A DNA stretch of 64,000 nucleotides from DASTCZ01 sp035308165 (GTDB taxonomy: Bacteria; Acidobacteriota; Terriglobia; Acidiferrales; UBA7541): the NCBI GenBank assembly GCA_035308165.1, contig DATGHC010000002.1:62001-126000 (forward strand), read 5' to 3'. Shown one piece after another: positions 1-8,982 of this stretch. A program made the position numbers and the translations under genes. The notes beneath the pieces were generated by a model, which was given only the letters and a program-made list of their open reading frames with translations, did not search any database and was not told where the DNA came from. Position 1 is the stretch's first letter; every line of letters starts with the position of its first letter.

Positions 1-175
1 TGTCGGATTTCTGATTGAATTCATCCAGGGAAGTGGCGCTGCTGTTGGCAATGGTGGCGAAGGTGCGGACCAATTCAAATTGTCCCGCATATCTTGCATA
101 GGTGAAATATCCGCCAGCGGCGGCGCCGATGGCCAGCCCTAGAATCATTCCAAGGATTCGCAGGAGGATTTTCAT
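1..175 (-). CDS. Hypothetical membrane-anchored protein (partial, C-terminus outside window)
   Basis: Only the first 58 codons are inside the window, and the gene runs off the left edge. The protein starts MKILLRILGMILGLAIG and continues through a Gly/Ala-rich hydrophobic stretch (about residues 4-22), which reads as a signal anchor or uncleaved signal peptide. A soluble segment beginning YFTYARYAGQFELVRTF follows. Its ATG overlaps the TGA of the upstream gene in an ATGA junction, so the two are translationally coupled. That neighbour has the same layout, a short cytoplasmic tip, one membrane segment and an external part. I recognise no family from this fragment. Confidence 0.6.
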   Translation of the reverse strand, partial: MKILLRILGMILGLAIGAAAGGYFTYARYAGQFELVRTFATIANSSATSLDEFNQKSD

Positions 176-708
176 GACTGTTTGTCACTCGATGGAGAAT
201 TGCCATTCGGAGATTGCACGCCGTCGAGTTGCGGTGCTGCAGCGGGTTGAGATGTCGCATCCGCGGGCGTGATGGCAGGTTGTTTGGGCTGAAGTTTCTG
301 CCGGATGATGAACTCCGTCGTGCCGCTGGCTCCTGCGTCCTTTAACGTTTGCACAGCTTGAGCCATGTCTTTCTTGGCGGCTTCCGCGCTCCCTCCCGAC
401 TCTTCCAGCAGAGCCAACTCAGCGTAGCACCACCCTAGATCCATTTTTTGCGCCGCGCCCGAGGAAGGGTTCGCGGTTTGCATATCCTGGTGAATCTTGA
501 TGGCAAAGGCCAGGGCGTTGCGCGCACGTTGCGGGTCGGCGTAGAGGAATTCTTTCTTGGCGAAATCGTCGACCGTAGCTTCCTCGCTCAACATGCCCGC
601 GGCTTTTTCATTGTCGATGTATTTTTGGTGCGCTACGTAATAGCCCACGGGGAGGCCCAGCAGCGTCGCCAGAAGGAACAACAGGTCGACAATCCGAATC
701 GTTTTCAT
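172..708 (-). CDS. Hypothetical single-pass membrane protein with helical external domain
   Basis: This 178-residue protein has one N-terminal hydrophobic segment (about residues 8-24, LLFLLATLLGLPVGYYVA) followed by an Ala/Glu/Lys-rich, probably helical domain. That domain (about 60-130, including DLGWCYAELALLEESGG) has the spacing of a TPR-like hairpin. The last 40 residues are Pro/Ala/Ser-rich and probably disordered. It overlaps the next minus-strand gene by 4 bases. No clear Shine-Dalgarno precedes the ATG at 708. I cannot assign a function. Low-complexity ends and a single helical repeat fit a periplasmic scaffold or accessory factor, but that is only a guess. Confidence 0.6.
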   Translation of the reverse strand: MKTIRIVDLLFLLATLLGLPVGYYVAHQKYIDNEKAAGMLSEEATVDDFAKKEFLYADPQRARNALAFAIKIHQDMQTANPSSGAAQKMDLGWCYAELALLEESGGSAEAAKKDMAQAVQTLKDAGASGTTEFIIRQKLQPKQPAITPADATSQPAAAPQLDGVQSPNGNSPSSDKQS

Positions 709-791
709 GGAGAGGTCTTAGTTGGCGCGCATCAAGCGAACCAACAGAAAGAAGAATCGCACAGATTTGATGCTGGTTGATTTCGTTTGCG

Positions 792-809
792 TGCTTGCGT
801 ATGCAAGCA
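792..809. repeat. Inverted repeat downstream of fumC
   Basis: TGCTTGC and GCAAGCA form perfect 7-base arms around a 4-base centre (GTAT). It lies in the 150-base gap after the fumarase stop codon. On the minus strand no T-run follows, so it is at best a weak RNA 3'-end hairpin. The rest of the gap (709-858) shows nothing else. Confidence 0.35.
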
Positions 810-858
810 GTTACGTTGAGGCGGGATGTTCAGTGGTCGCCTTTTTGCACGGACTGAC

Positions 859-2265
859 TCAAGGGTGGGTCATGTTTTCGGGCTTGACCAGCGCGTCGAA
901 TTCTTCCCCGGTAAGGTAGCCCAATTTCACGCAGGCCTCGCGCAGGCTGATGCCTTCTTCCAGGGCCGTGTGCGCGAGCTTTGCTGCTTTGTCATACCCG
1001 ATCTTGGGATTGAGCGCGGTAACCAGCATCAGCGAATTCTTCACGTAGGAATCAATTTTGGCGCGGTCCAATTCGATGCCTTTAACCATGTATTCCACGA
1101 AGCCGCGGCTGGCGTCGGTGAGCAAGGTAACCGAGTGCAGGAAATTGTAGATGAGCACCGGCTTGAAAACGTTCAGCTCGAAATTTCCCTGCGAATCGGC
1201 GAACGCCACGGCGGCGTTGTTCCCGTGGACCTGCACGGCCACCATGGTCATGGCCTCGCATTGCGTGGGATTCACCTTGCCGGGCATGATGCTGGAGCCG
1301 GGCTCATTCTCGGGGATGCGCAACTCGCCAAGGCCGCAGCGTGGGCCGGAGGCCAGCCAGCGGATGTCGTTCGCGATCTTCATCAGTGAGCAGGCCAGTG
1401 TGTGAATGGCTCCGTGGGCGTACACCAGCTCGTCGTGAGCGGAGAGTGCTGCAAACTTATCGGGGTGCGAGCGGAAAGGGAGTCCGGTCAGCTCGGCGAT
1501 TTTTTTCGCGGCGCGTGCAGCAAATTCGGGATGGGTGTTCAGGCCTGTGCCCACCGCAGAACCGCCGATGGCCAGGTCATAGATCCCGTCGAGCGACTGG
1601 CGCAGCCGCGCAATGTCCCGCTCCAGCAAACTTGTCCAGCCGCCCATTTCCTGCCCCTCAGTGAGCGGCACGGCGTCCTGCAAATGCGTGCGTCCGATTT
1701 TTACGACATTGGCAAACTGTTTTGATTTAGCGGCGATGGCGTCGTGCACACGCTGGATCGCGGGGATCAACGCATTCTGCACTCGCTCGGCCGCGGCGAT
1801 GTGCATTGCGGTCGGAAAAGTGTCGTTCGAGGACTGCGACATATTGACATCATCATTGGGGTGGATCGGCTTCTTGGAGCCCATCACGCCACCCGCCATT
1901 TCAATGGCTCGGTTGGAGATGACTTCGTTGACGTTCATGTTGGTCTGCGTGCCGCTGCCGGTCTGCCAGATGCGCAGTGGGAAATGCGCGTCAAGGGTTC
2001 CGGCGATCACTTCGTCAGCGGCCGCGCAGATCAATTTGGCTTTATCCGCGGGAAGTTTGCCTAGCTCCTGATTCACCATGGCCGCGGCTTTTTTCAGGAC
2101 GCCGAAAGCGCGAATCAACTCCGGCGGCATGACGTCGCGGCCGCAATGGAAATGGAGAAGGGAGCGCTCCGTCTGCGCGCCCCAGTAAACGTTGGCGGGC
2201 ACGGCGATCTGGCCCATGCTGTCGGTTTCAATGCGCGTTGGCGACTGAGGCTTGGTGGCGGACAT
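859..2265 (-). CDS. fumC: Class II fumarate hydratase
   Basis: The enzyme interconverts fumarate and L-malate in the TCA cycle, in the cytoplasm. At 468 residues it has the usual length of the iron-independent class II family. It carries the conserved blocks in order: TGSGTQTNMNVNEV near residue 105, the HPNDDVNMSQSSND substrate block near 135, GRTHLQDAVPL near 190, and the superfamily signature GSSIMPGKVNP near 325, whose serine loop holds the catalytic base. A GGAGG ribosome site sits 7 bases before the ATG at 2265. It is probably transcribed alone; the next minus-strand gene upstream starts 3 kb away and ends 64 bases before this start. The family is clear, with the argininosuccinase/aspartase relatives excluded by overall sequence pattern. 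Confidence 0.96.
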   Translation of the reverse strand: MSATKPQSPTRIETDSMGQIAVPANVYWGAQTERSLLHFHCGRDVMPPELIRAFGVLKKAAAMVNQELGKLPADKAKLICAAADEVIAGTLDAHFPLRIWQTGSGTQTNMNVNEVISNRAIEMAGGVMGSKKPIHPNDDVNMSQSSNDTFPTAMHIAAAERVQNALIPAIQRVHDAIAAKSKQFANVVKIGRTHLQDAVPLTEGQEMGGWTSLLERDIARLRQSLDGIYDLAIGGSAVGTGLNTHPEFAARAAKKIAELTGLPFRSHPDKFAALSAHDELVYAHGAIHTLACSLMKIANDIRWLASGPRCGLGELRIPENEPGSSIMPGKVNPTQCEAMTMVAVQVHGNNAAVAFADSQGNFELNVFKPVLIYNFLHSVTLLTDASRGFVEYMVKGIELDRAKIDSYVKNSLMLVTALNPKIGYDKAAKLAHTALEEGISLREACVKLGYLTGEEFDALVKPENMTHP

Positions 2266-2329
2266 GAGCTTCCTCCACGAATCATTATAGCCGGGTTAGC
2301 TGCGCGACATTTGTGTTATGAGAATCAGA

Positions 2330-5300
2330 CTATTTCCATTCCACCGGCTTGCCGGGCGATATTGCCTCCACTCCCTGATCGGAGGCGAACTTGTTGAAGG
2401 CCGCGGCGTCGGTGGCCAGCAATTTGTTGAATTTCTCGATGTGAGTTTTCAGCGCGCCCCGGACTTCTGACCATTCTTCGAGGACGGGTTGCGACGGCGG
2501 CAGGCCATAATTGCCGCTGATGGCGCCCAGCAAACGGGTGAGCCGGTCGGAAAGCCGCGAGAGCGAGTGCAGATAATATTTACTGTCGCTGGCCATGGTG
2601 GTGTTGTAAAGCGGCTGCTCGAGAGCATCGAGCTTGGCGTCCAATTCCCGCGCGCGATTTGCCAAGACTAGATTTGACTGCGTCCGCGTGAGGGTCCGAA
2701 GCTGCGCGCGCATCGCTTCAATGCGGTTCACTACTTCATTGAGCGAAGAGAGCGCGTCGCGCACTTCCAGTCCGGCCTTTAACTGCGCCTGAAATCCGGA
2801 GCTGTCTCCTTTGAACCTCGGGTCGGCCTCCACATGAACTTTTTGTGTTTGAGTTTGGCCATTCGCCGTCACCGCAATGTCGTAAATGCCTGGCGGCGCC
2901 TGCACCGAGCCTCCGCGGCCGCCACCGCCTCCTCCTTCCTCTTCGCCTCCGCCCATACTGGAAAGACTCAATGGCGTGGGTCCGTCATATACGAAGGGCC
3001 AGACGACGCGATTGATCCCAACGTGCGCCGGGCCGTTCATCTTGCGCACAATTTTGCCGGTGGAGTCAGAAACCGTGATTGACGCCCCGGGGCCGCGGCC
3101 CCCGCTTGCGCCCGCGGTTCCACCTCCTCCTCCCGATACGGTGGGTGGAACTGAATAATCAATGACTGCACCATTCGTTGGATTGGGGGCGACAAACGCG
3201 CCCGAAGAAAAGCCACCACGCCCGGCCATGTTCAACCGATAAACTGTCGCCATTGGAAAAAGTTGGAGAGCGCCGCCCGGTTGCATCTGCTCGAGGGGAG
3301 AAATGTCGTCCATGATAAAAACGCCGCGGCCGTGCGTGGCGACCACCAGGTCGTGCGATCGTTTTTCAAACTTGACGTCGAAGACCGGTGTAACGGGAAA
3401 ATTAGAGTGCATCGGCTGCCACGGTTGGTCATCGACGGAATAAAATAGTCCCGTGTCCGTGCCCGCAACCAACATCCCCTTTCGGTTGGGGTTTTCGCGG
3501 ACCACGTGAACCGGATTGTCCTCCGGCAAATTCCGCGTGATGGAAGTCCAAGTTTTTCCGAAATCAGTGGTCTTGAAAACATAAGGCTTGTTGTTCTCCG
3601 TTTCGTGGAAATCCACAGCCACGGTGCAACCGCCCGGGGCGAACGGTGAGGCATCAATCTGCGAAATGCGCCCCCATTCGGGCAAACTGGGGATGTTGGC
3701 GGCGACGTTCGACCAATGCGCGCCGCCGTCCTGGGTCACCTGCACCAGACCATCGTCAGTCCCCACCCAAATAGTGTTGGGATCAAGAGAAGAAATTGAG
3801 ATCGACAGAATCGTGTCGTAATTCTCCGCGCTGCTGATATCCAGAATAATTGGCCCGCCGGTCAGAGCTTGCTTGGATTTGTCGTTGCGCGTTAGATCCG
3901 GGCTGATCGGCGTCCAATTCCAGCCGGAGTCGCGCGAGCGGAAGAGAACATTTCCGCCAATAAAAACATCATTGGGATTCTGTGAATCAACGGCGATGGG
4001 CGCAGTCCAGTTGAAACGGTATTTCATGTCGGAGACGGCCAGGTCAAATGAAGTCATCAGATATGGCCGGATAGAGCCACCCACATGATCTTCGCGCTCC
4101 GACCGGACGATCGCGCCGCCCTGCGAGTCGCCATAAATCCAGCGGTTGCCGTTGAGTCCCGGCACCACGTATTGCCCGTCACCGCCGGCCACTACCCACC
4201 AATCACCCGGCCCGATGCCTCCGCCCTTCATGTTGTTGGAGGGCCCGCACCAGCCGTTGTTGTCCTGCAAGCCGCCGCACACCATATAAGGATAGTGGTC
4301 ATCGAGCGCCACGCTGTAAAACTGTTCGATGGGAAGATTATCGAGATAGCGCCAGTGCGCGGCCTGGTCTGAGGAAACGTAAATGCCGCCGTCATTTCCT
4401 TCCAGCAAATGCGCGGGGTCGCGCGGATCGATCCACAGAACGTGATGATCGGGATGGACGCCCTGCGCGATGATGTGCGCGGAACGGCCTCCGTCGGTGG
4501 AAAGCATAATGTCGTAGGACAGGAAGTAGATTCGGTCTTCGTTATCGGGAGAAACGTAGAGATGCGAAAAATAAAATGGCCGCGCCTGTATGGAACGGTC
4601 ATCGGACACCTTTGTCCAGCGGTCGCCGGAGTCGCGCGATTCCCACAGGACTCCGTTCTTCGATTCGACCAGTGCGTAAATATGCGTTGGATTGCTTGGC
4701 GAAACAGCAATCGCCGAACGTCCTGTGGGTGAAGCGGGCAAGCCCGCGCTGAGCTTGTGCCAGTTCTCGCCGCCATCTGTCGTCCGATAGAGTCCGCTCG
4801 AAGCGCCGCCACTTTCAAGGATCCACGGAAACCGCTTGTATTGCCACATCCCTGCATAGAGGACCATGGGGTTGCTGGGATCCATCACCAGGTCGCACGC
4901 GCCGGTGGTATCGTCCACATAAAGAACTTTCTGCCAGCTCTTGCCGCCGTCGGCGGTGCGGAAGACTCCTCTATCCGCGTTCGGCCCCCAAACATGGCCA
5001 AGCGTCGCCACATAAACAAGATTGGGATTCGTTGGCGAAACAAGTATCACTGGAATTTGGCCTGCGCTTTCGAGGCCCATGGATTTCCAGGTTGTCCCGC
5101 CGTCTGAAGAAAAGAAAACGCCGTGTCCGGTGATCACGTCGTTGCGCGGATTGCCTTCCCCCGTGCCCACCCACACCCAATTTGGATTCTGCGGCGCCAG
5201 GGCAATTGCGCCGATCGAAGCCGTGGGCATGTTGTCCCAAATGCCGCGCCAATTGATGCCGCCGTCCGTGGTTTTGAAGACGCCGCCCCCTGCCGCGCCA

Positions 5301-5593
5301 ACGTAGAAAACATTCGGCTGACCGGGCACGCCTGCAACGGCGCTCACGCGTCCGCCGGCGACCGCGGGGCCAAGGCTGCGGAAGCGCAAGTCGCCGAGCG
5401 AATCGGTTCGGCCCTGGCCGGACTGGCCTTGCATGCCCTGATCTGCCGCGCCGCGTCCGCCGCGTTGTGCGAATGCAGATGCAACAAGCAGCGCCGATGT
5501 CACGGCGATCGTTACGGCCAAAGTAACTGCTAACGTCAAAGGTGACCGAGTTATTGCTCCAGAAATTCGTGTGTGGACGTCGCGGCGATTCAT
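2330..5593 (-). CDS. Secreted Asp-box (BNR/sortilin-like) beta-propeller protein
   Basis: This 1087-residue protein has a long Sec signal peptide (hydrophobic core about residues 19-40, ending ASAFAQ). A beta-propeller of repeated Asp-box motifs follows, in order: TTDGGINWRG, SSDGGTTWKS, TADGGKSWQK, TTDGGENWHK, SRDSGDRWTK, SRDSGWNWTP, TQDGGAHWSN and TTDFGKTWTS. Such proteins are annotated as glycosyl hydrolase, sortilin or photosystem II stability factor-like. The motif is structural and does not define an enzyme. The last 300 residues hold Gly-rich linkers (around 830-920) and then a helical domain (about 950-1080) that acidobacterial homologues usually carry. An AGGGGG ribosome site precedes the ATG at 5593. 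Its real function is unknown; binding of extracellular protein or polysaccharide is plausible. Confidence 0.85.
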   Translation of the reverse strand: MNRRDVHTRISGAITRSPLTLAVTLAVTIAVTSALLVASAFAQRGGRGAADQGMQGQSGQGRTDSLGDLRFRSLGPAVAGGRVSAVAGVPGQPNVFYVGAAGGGVFKTTDGGINWRGIWDNMPTASIGAIALAPQNPNWVWVGTGEGNPRNDVITGHGVFFSSDGGTTWKSMGLESAGQIPVILVSPTNPNLVYVATLGHVWGPNADRGVFRTADGGKSWQKVLYVDDTTGACDLVMDPSNPMVLYAGMWQYKRFPWILESGGASSGLYRTTDGGENWHKLSAGLPASPTGRSAIAVSPSNPTHIYALVESKNGVLWESRDSGDRWTKVSDDRSIQARPFYFSHLYVSPDNEDRIYFLSYDIMLSTDGGRSAHIIAQGVHPDHHVLWIDPRDPAHLLEGNDGGIYVSSDQAAHWRYLDNLPIEQFYSVALDDHYPYMVCGGLQDNNGWCGPSNNMKGGGIGPGDWWVVAGGDGQYVVPGLNGNRWIYGDSQGGAIVRSEREDHVGGSIRPYLMTSFDLAVSDMKYRFNWTAPIAVDSQNPNDVFIGGNVLFRSRDSGWNWTPISPDLTRNDKSKQALTGGPIILDISSAENYDTILSISISSLDPNTIWVGTDDGLVQVTQDGGAHWSNVAANIPSLPEWGRISQIDASPFAPGGCTVAVDFHETENNKPYVFKTTDFGKTWTSITRNLPEDNPVHVVRENPNRKGMLVAGTDTGLFYSVDDQPWQPMHSNFPVTPVFDVKFEKRSHDLVVATHGRGVFIMDDISPLEQMQPGGALQLFPMATVYRLNMAGRGGFSSGAFVAPNPTNGAVIDYSVPPTVSGGGGGTAGASGGRGPGASITVSDSTGKIVRKMNGPAHVGINRVVWPFVYDGPTPLSLSSMGGGEEEGGGGGGRGGSVQAPPGIYDIAVTANGQTQTQKVHVEADPRFKGDSSGFQAQLKAGLEVRDALSSLNEVVNRIEAMRAQLRTLTRTQSNLVLANRARELDAKLDALEQPLYNTTMASDSKYYLHSLSRLSDRLTRLLGAISGNYGLPPSQPVLEEWSEVRGALKTHIEKFNKLLATDAAAFNKFASDQGVEAISPGKPVEWK

Positions 5594-5864
5594 GATGCCC
5601 CCTATTCAGCAATCCGAAGGGGGAATATACACAATTCCGGACATTGTGGAGAGAACTCAAGGAAATATTCTGTAGAGAGGGGATGTTACCTTTCGAATGG
5701 TCCGGTGTTCGAAAACGCGCGTCGTAATTATGCCCTGCACGCGATCAAAATGTTTCACGTGGAACAATTGGGTTTACTCGTGAAGATTGAATAGTTTGAC
5801 CGCGAAATTGCCACAAGAAATAATCCCGTCCAAACATTCTCTTCGTGCCAAATTGAAATTGTCT

Positions 5865-6920
5865 TCACGCCCAGATGTCTCCAACGGTGAATCCCTCAGG
5901 AAATGGATCGTCCGCGTCGAGGACATATTGCGAGAACCCGGTTATCCAGGCGCGCCCGCTGATGGTGGGAACGACTGCTCGAAAAGGCCCGACATTCGTT
6001 TCTCGGATCAACCGGCCTGTGAACGTGGTGCCAAGAATTCCTTCGTGAATGAAATCCTGATTGAGGGCGAGCTTTCCCATCGCATGGAGCGTGGCCATTT
6101 TTGCGGACGTGCCCGTGCCACACGGTGAACGATCGATTGCCCCTGTCCATGTTGCCGGGCGCGACCAATCAAGTTTGCCGGTGCTGACAACGACCGCGTT
6201 CTTGGCGTGCGCACCCGGCTTCGTGGCGGGGCCCGAGAGAACAGCGATGGTCACGCCCTGGATGGCGGGATTCTCCGGGTGTGCGACGGGCAGCTGCTCG
6301 CGAGCCGCGGCTTTCACCATTTCGCCTATGCGGACGATGTCGCGGCCTTCGTCCGGAGTAAGTTGCAGACCGAGCGCGGTGGCGTCGGCAATCACGTAAA
6401 ACATTCCGCCGTAAGCGACATCAACCTTTACCGAGCCGATATGCGGGACCTCGATGGACTTATCCAGATGCACGGCGAAAGACGGCACATTTTCAAAGGT
6501 TACGCGCACGACCTGCGAGTCGCGTACTTCCGTTTCGACGTGAACCAGGCCCGCGGGCGTGTCCAGGACAAGTGTTGTGATGGGCTCGCGTGCAGGGACA
6601 ATGCCCGTTTCAAGCAAGGCCGTCACCACGCAAATCGTGTTGGTTCCGGACATGGGCGGATATTCCACCTGCTCCATGATGATCATGCCGGCGTCTGCTT
6701 CAGGTCGCGTGGGCGGCAGAATCAGATTGCAGTTTGCCGCCGGATAGCCGCGCGGCTCGCGTAACATTCGTTTGCGTAGCCCATCCGCTTTTGTTTCGAG
6801 ATAAACCTTTTTCTCAAACATGGTCTCGCCGGGCACCCCCGCCACACCGCCGATGATCACCCGTCCCGGTTCACCGCAGGCATGCAGATCGACAGCCGTA
6901 ATCATGTTCGAGATGCGCAT
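5865..6920 (-). CDS. Proline racemase family protein (Ser/Cys type; hydroxyproline epimerase or 3-hydroxyproline dehydratase)
   Basis: It belongs to the cofactor-independent proline racemase superfamily, which uses two opposed acid/base residues on the substrate alpha-carbon. The second site is a normal cysteine in DRSPCGTGTSAKM. At the first site the usual Cys-Gly-His is replaced by a serine (YPPMSGTNT). As I recall, Ser/Cys members have been found to act as 4-hydroxyproline 2-epimerases and/or trans-3-hydroxy-L-proline dehydratases rather than proline racemases. The conserved N-terminal DLHACGEPGRV is present. A start at 6950 is possible, but the ATG at 6920 has a GGAGGG site 8 bases upstream and gives a more usual N-terminus. 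No hydroxyproline catabolism genes are next to it, so the substrate stays open. Confidence 0.88.
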   Translation of the reverse strand: MRISNMITAVDLHACGEPGRVIIGGVAGVPGETMFEKKVYLETKADGLRKRMLREPRGYPAANCNLILPPTRPEADAGMIIMEQVEYPPMSGTNTICVVTALLETGIVPAREPITTLVLDTPAGLVHVETEVRDSQVVRVTFENVPSFAVHLDKSIEVPHIGSVKVDVAYGGMFYVIADATALGLQLTPDEGRDIVRIGEMVKAAAREQLPVAHPENPAIQGVTIAVLSGPATKPGAHAKNAVVVSTGKLDWSRPATWTGAIDRSPCGTGTSAKMATLHAMGKLALNQDFIHEGILGTTFTGRLIRETNVGPFRAVVPTISGRAWITGFSQYVLDADDPFPEGFTVGDIWA

Positions 6921-7011
6921 GGCACCAACCCTCCGTCTCGCAGACATCATATTCCGCCCAGGCTGAATTGAGGAGCTTCAGGGAGAATCTCCACTACGTT
7001 AGGGAGTGCCC

Positions 7012-7017
7012 TATAAT
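7012..7017 (+). promoter_or_regulatory. Consensus -10 box (TATAAT) of the metal ATPase gene
   Basis: A perfect TATAAT lies 7 bases before the GTG start at 7025, so the expected transcription start coincides with the start codon. No good -35 element is visible at the right distance (TCTCCA at 6988-6993 is poor), and no Shine-Dalgarno can fit. This implies a leaderless mRNA. Confidence 0.5.
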
Positions 7018-7024
7018 GCGGTGA

Positions 7025-8917
7025 GTGGCTCAATCCCCGGGCAAATCGCCCACCACTCCTGGGCACAGTGAACTTTCGCACCGTCGTGGCGTGTGGACGG
7101 CGCCTGTTCTCCTTTCCATCGTGACCGCCTCTGCGATTCTGTTTCACCTTGTCCTTCGCTATGGATTTCGCACTCCGCGATATTTCTGGCTCGCGCCGCT
7201 TATCCTGGTCGTAATTTTGGGCGGCATTCAGCTGATCGTGCCGTTGATCCGCAAACTTTTTGCCGCCGAATTTGGATCGGATCACCTGGCCGGAATTTCC
7301 ATAATCACCTCGGTGATTCTTGGTGAGTATCTGGTGGCCGCGATCGTGGTCCTGATGCTCAGCGGAGGGACCGCTCTGGAGGATATGGCCACCCGACACG
7401 CGTCCTCCGTGCTCGATTCGTTGGCCAGGCGGGTGCCGAACATTGCGCACCGCAAGGAGGACGGAAAACTCACCGACGTCGGACTCGACGAAGTTGCCCC
7501 CGGGCAGATCCTGGTGGTCCTTCCGCTCGAGACTTGCCCGGCGGATGGAATTGTTCTCGAAGGCCGGGGAAAGATGAATGAGGCCTACCTGACCGGTGAG
7601 CCTTTTGAAATTGAGAAAATGCCCGGATCAAGCGTGCTCTCCGGTTCGGTGAACGGCGAATCCGCGCTGACCATCCGTGTGGAAAAGCCTCCAACGGATT
7701 CCCGCTACGCAAAAATCATGCGCGTGATGCAGGCGACGGAGCAAAGCCGTCCTCCGATGCGCAGGCTGGCGGACAAACTCGGCGCGTGGTACACGCCTGT
7801 CGCGCTGGCGCTGGCAGGATTGGCATGGGCGGTGACCGGCCAGGCGGAACGATTTCTGGCCGTGGTTGTAGTGGCGACGCCGTGTCCGCTGCTGATTGCG
7901 ATCCCCGTTGCAATTATTGGAGCGATCTCCCTTTCCGCCCGGCATGGAATCATCGTGAAGAACCCTGCAGTGCTGGAGCAAATTGGCCGTTGCCGGACAA
8001 TTATTTTCGACAAAACGGGAACGCTGACCTACGGCAAGGCGGAACTTTCCGAAGTAATCTGCGCCCCAGGATTTGAAAAAAACGAATTGCTTCAGCAAGC
8101 CGCCAGTCTGGAACGCTACTCCAAGCATCCGCTTTCGAATGCCGTGATCGAAGCGGCGCAACATGAAAAGCTTGCCGGGGAAAGTGTGGAACAAATCAGC
8201 GAGCGGCCCGGCGAAGGGCTCCACGGAGTTGTTGGCAAGCACGAGATTTGGATGACCAGCCGCAAAAACGCGGAACAACGCGGCGCGGCGTTGCCTCCCA
8301 ATGCCGCAGGCCTGGAGTGCACGGCCTTTGTGGATGGCGTTTACGCGGGCATCTTCCGTTTCGCGGACGCTCCGCGCAAGGAAAGTCTTCCGTTCGTAAA
8401 ACATCTCCGGCCGCACCACGACATTGCGCGCGTCCTGATTGTGTCCGGCGATCGCGACCAGGAGGTCCGTGAATTGGCGAAGAAAGTTGGCATTCAGGAT
8501 GTTCAATCCGCAAGGAGCCCGGAAGAGAAAGTCGAAATTGTCCGTGAGGAGAGCAGCCGGGCGCCGACCCTTTTTCTTGGAGACGGCATTAACGACGCGC
8601 CTGCCATGCAAGCGGCCACAGTTGGCGTTGCATTCGGAGCAAAAAATGACATCACTTCGGAGGCCGCCGATGCCGTCGTGCTGGAAACTTCGCTCAGCCA
8701 GGTGGATGTGTTGATGCACATCGGCCGCCGGATGCGAACCATCGCCTTGCAAAGCGCGGTTGGCGGCATGGCACTGAGCATGGTGGGAATGATCGCGGCC
8801 GCGTTCGGGCATCTGCCTCCCATCGCCGGAGCCATCGCGCAGGAGTTGATCGATCTTGTTGTGGTATTGAATGCTGTGCGGGCGGCGCTGCCGGGAAAGC
8901 AGCTCACTGATTTCTAA
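7025..8917 (+). CDS. P1B-type heavy-metal translocating ATPase without N-terminal metal-binding domain
   Basis: This integral membrane pump of 630 residues moves a metal ion out of the cytoplasm at the cost of ATP. Four N-terminal membrane segments (about residues 25-120) lead to the actuator loop with TGEP (TGEPFEIEKMPG, near 187). Two further segments carry the transport-site motif TPCP (VVVVATPCPLLIAIP, near 285). The phosphorylation motif DKTGTLT (near 335), the P1B histidine-proline pair (YSKHPLSNAV) and the hinge GDGINDAPAM (near 520) follow, with two C-terminal segments at the end. There is no HMA domain and no His-rich tail. TPC rather than CPC, CPH or SPC points away from the standard Cu and Zn groups, so the metal is uncertain. 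The start is GTG at 7025; the neighbouring genes do not reveal the metal. Confidence 0.9.
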   Translation: MAQSPGKSPTTPGHSELSHRRGVWTAPVLLSIVTASAILFHLVLRYGFRTPRYFWLAPLILVVILGGIQLIVPLIRKLFAAEFGSDHLAGISIITSVILGEYLVAAIVVLMLSGGTALEDMATRHASSVLDSLARRVPNIAHRKEDGKLTDVGLDEVAPGQILVVLPLETCPADGIVLEGRGKMNEAYLTGEPFEIEKMPGSSVLSGSVNGESALTIRVEKPPTDSRYAKIMRVMQATEQSRPPMRRLADKLGAWYTPVALALAGLAWAVTGQAERFLAVVVVATPCPLLIAIPVAIIGAISLSARHGIIVKNPAVLEQIGRCRTIIFDKTGTLTYGKAELSEVICAPGFEKNELLQQAASLERYSKHPLSNAVIEAAQHEKLAGESVEQISERPGEGLHGVVGKHEIWMTSRKNAEQRGAALPPNAAGLECTAFVDGVYAGIFRFADAPRKESLPFVKHLRPHHDIARVLIVSGDRDQEVRELAKKVGIQDVQSARSPEEKVEIVREESSRAPTLFLGDGINDAPAMQAATVGVAFGAKNDITSEAADAVVLETSLSQVDVLMHIGRRMRTIALQSAVGGMALSMVGMIAAAFGHLPPIAGAIAQELIDLVVVLNAVRAALPGKQLTDF

Positions 8918-8982
8918 ATTTCATTTCAATCGGAGCTTAAAAAGCATTCCCCGCGATATACTCCGCGCCACGGGAGGGCACT

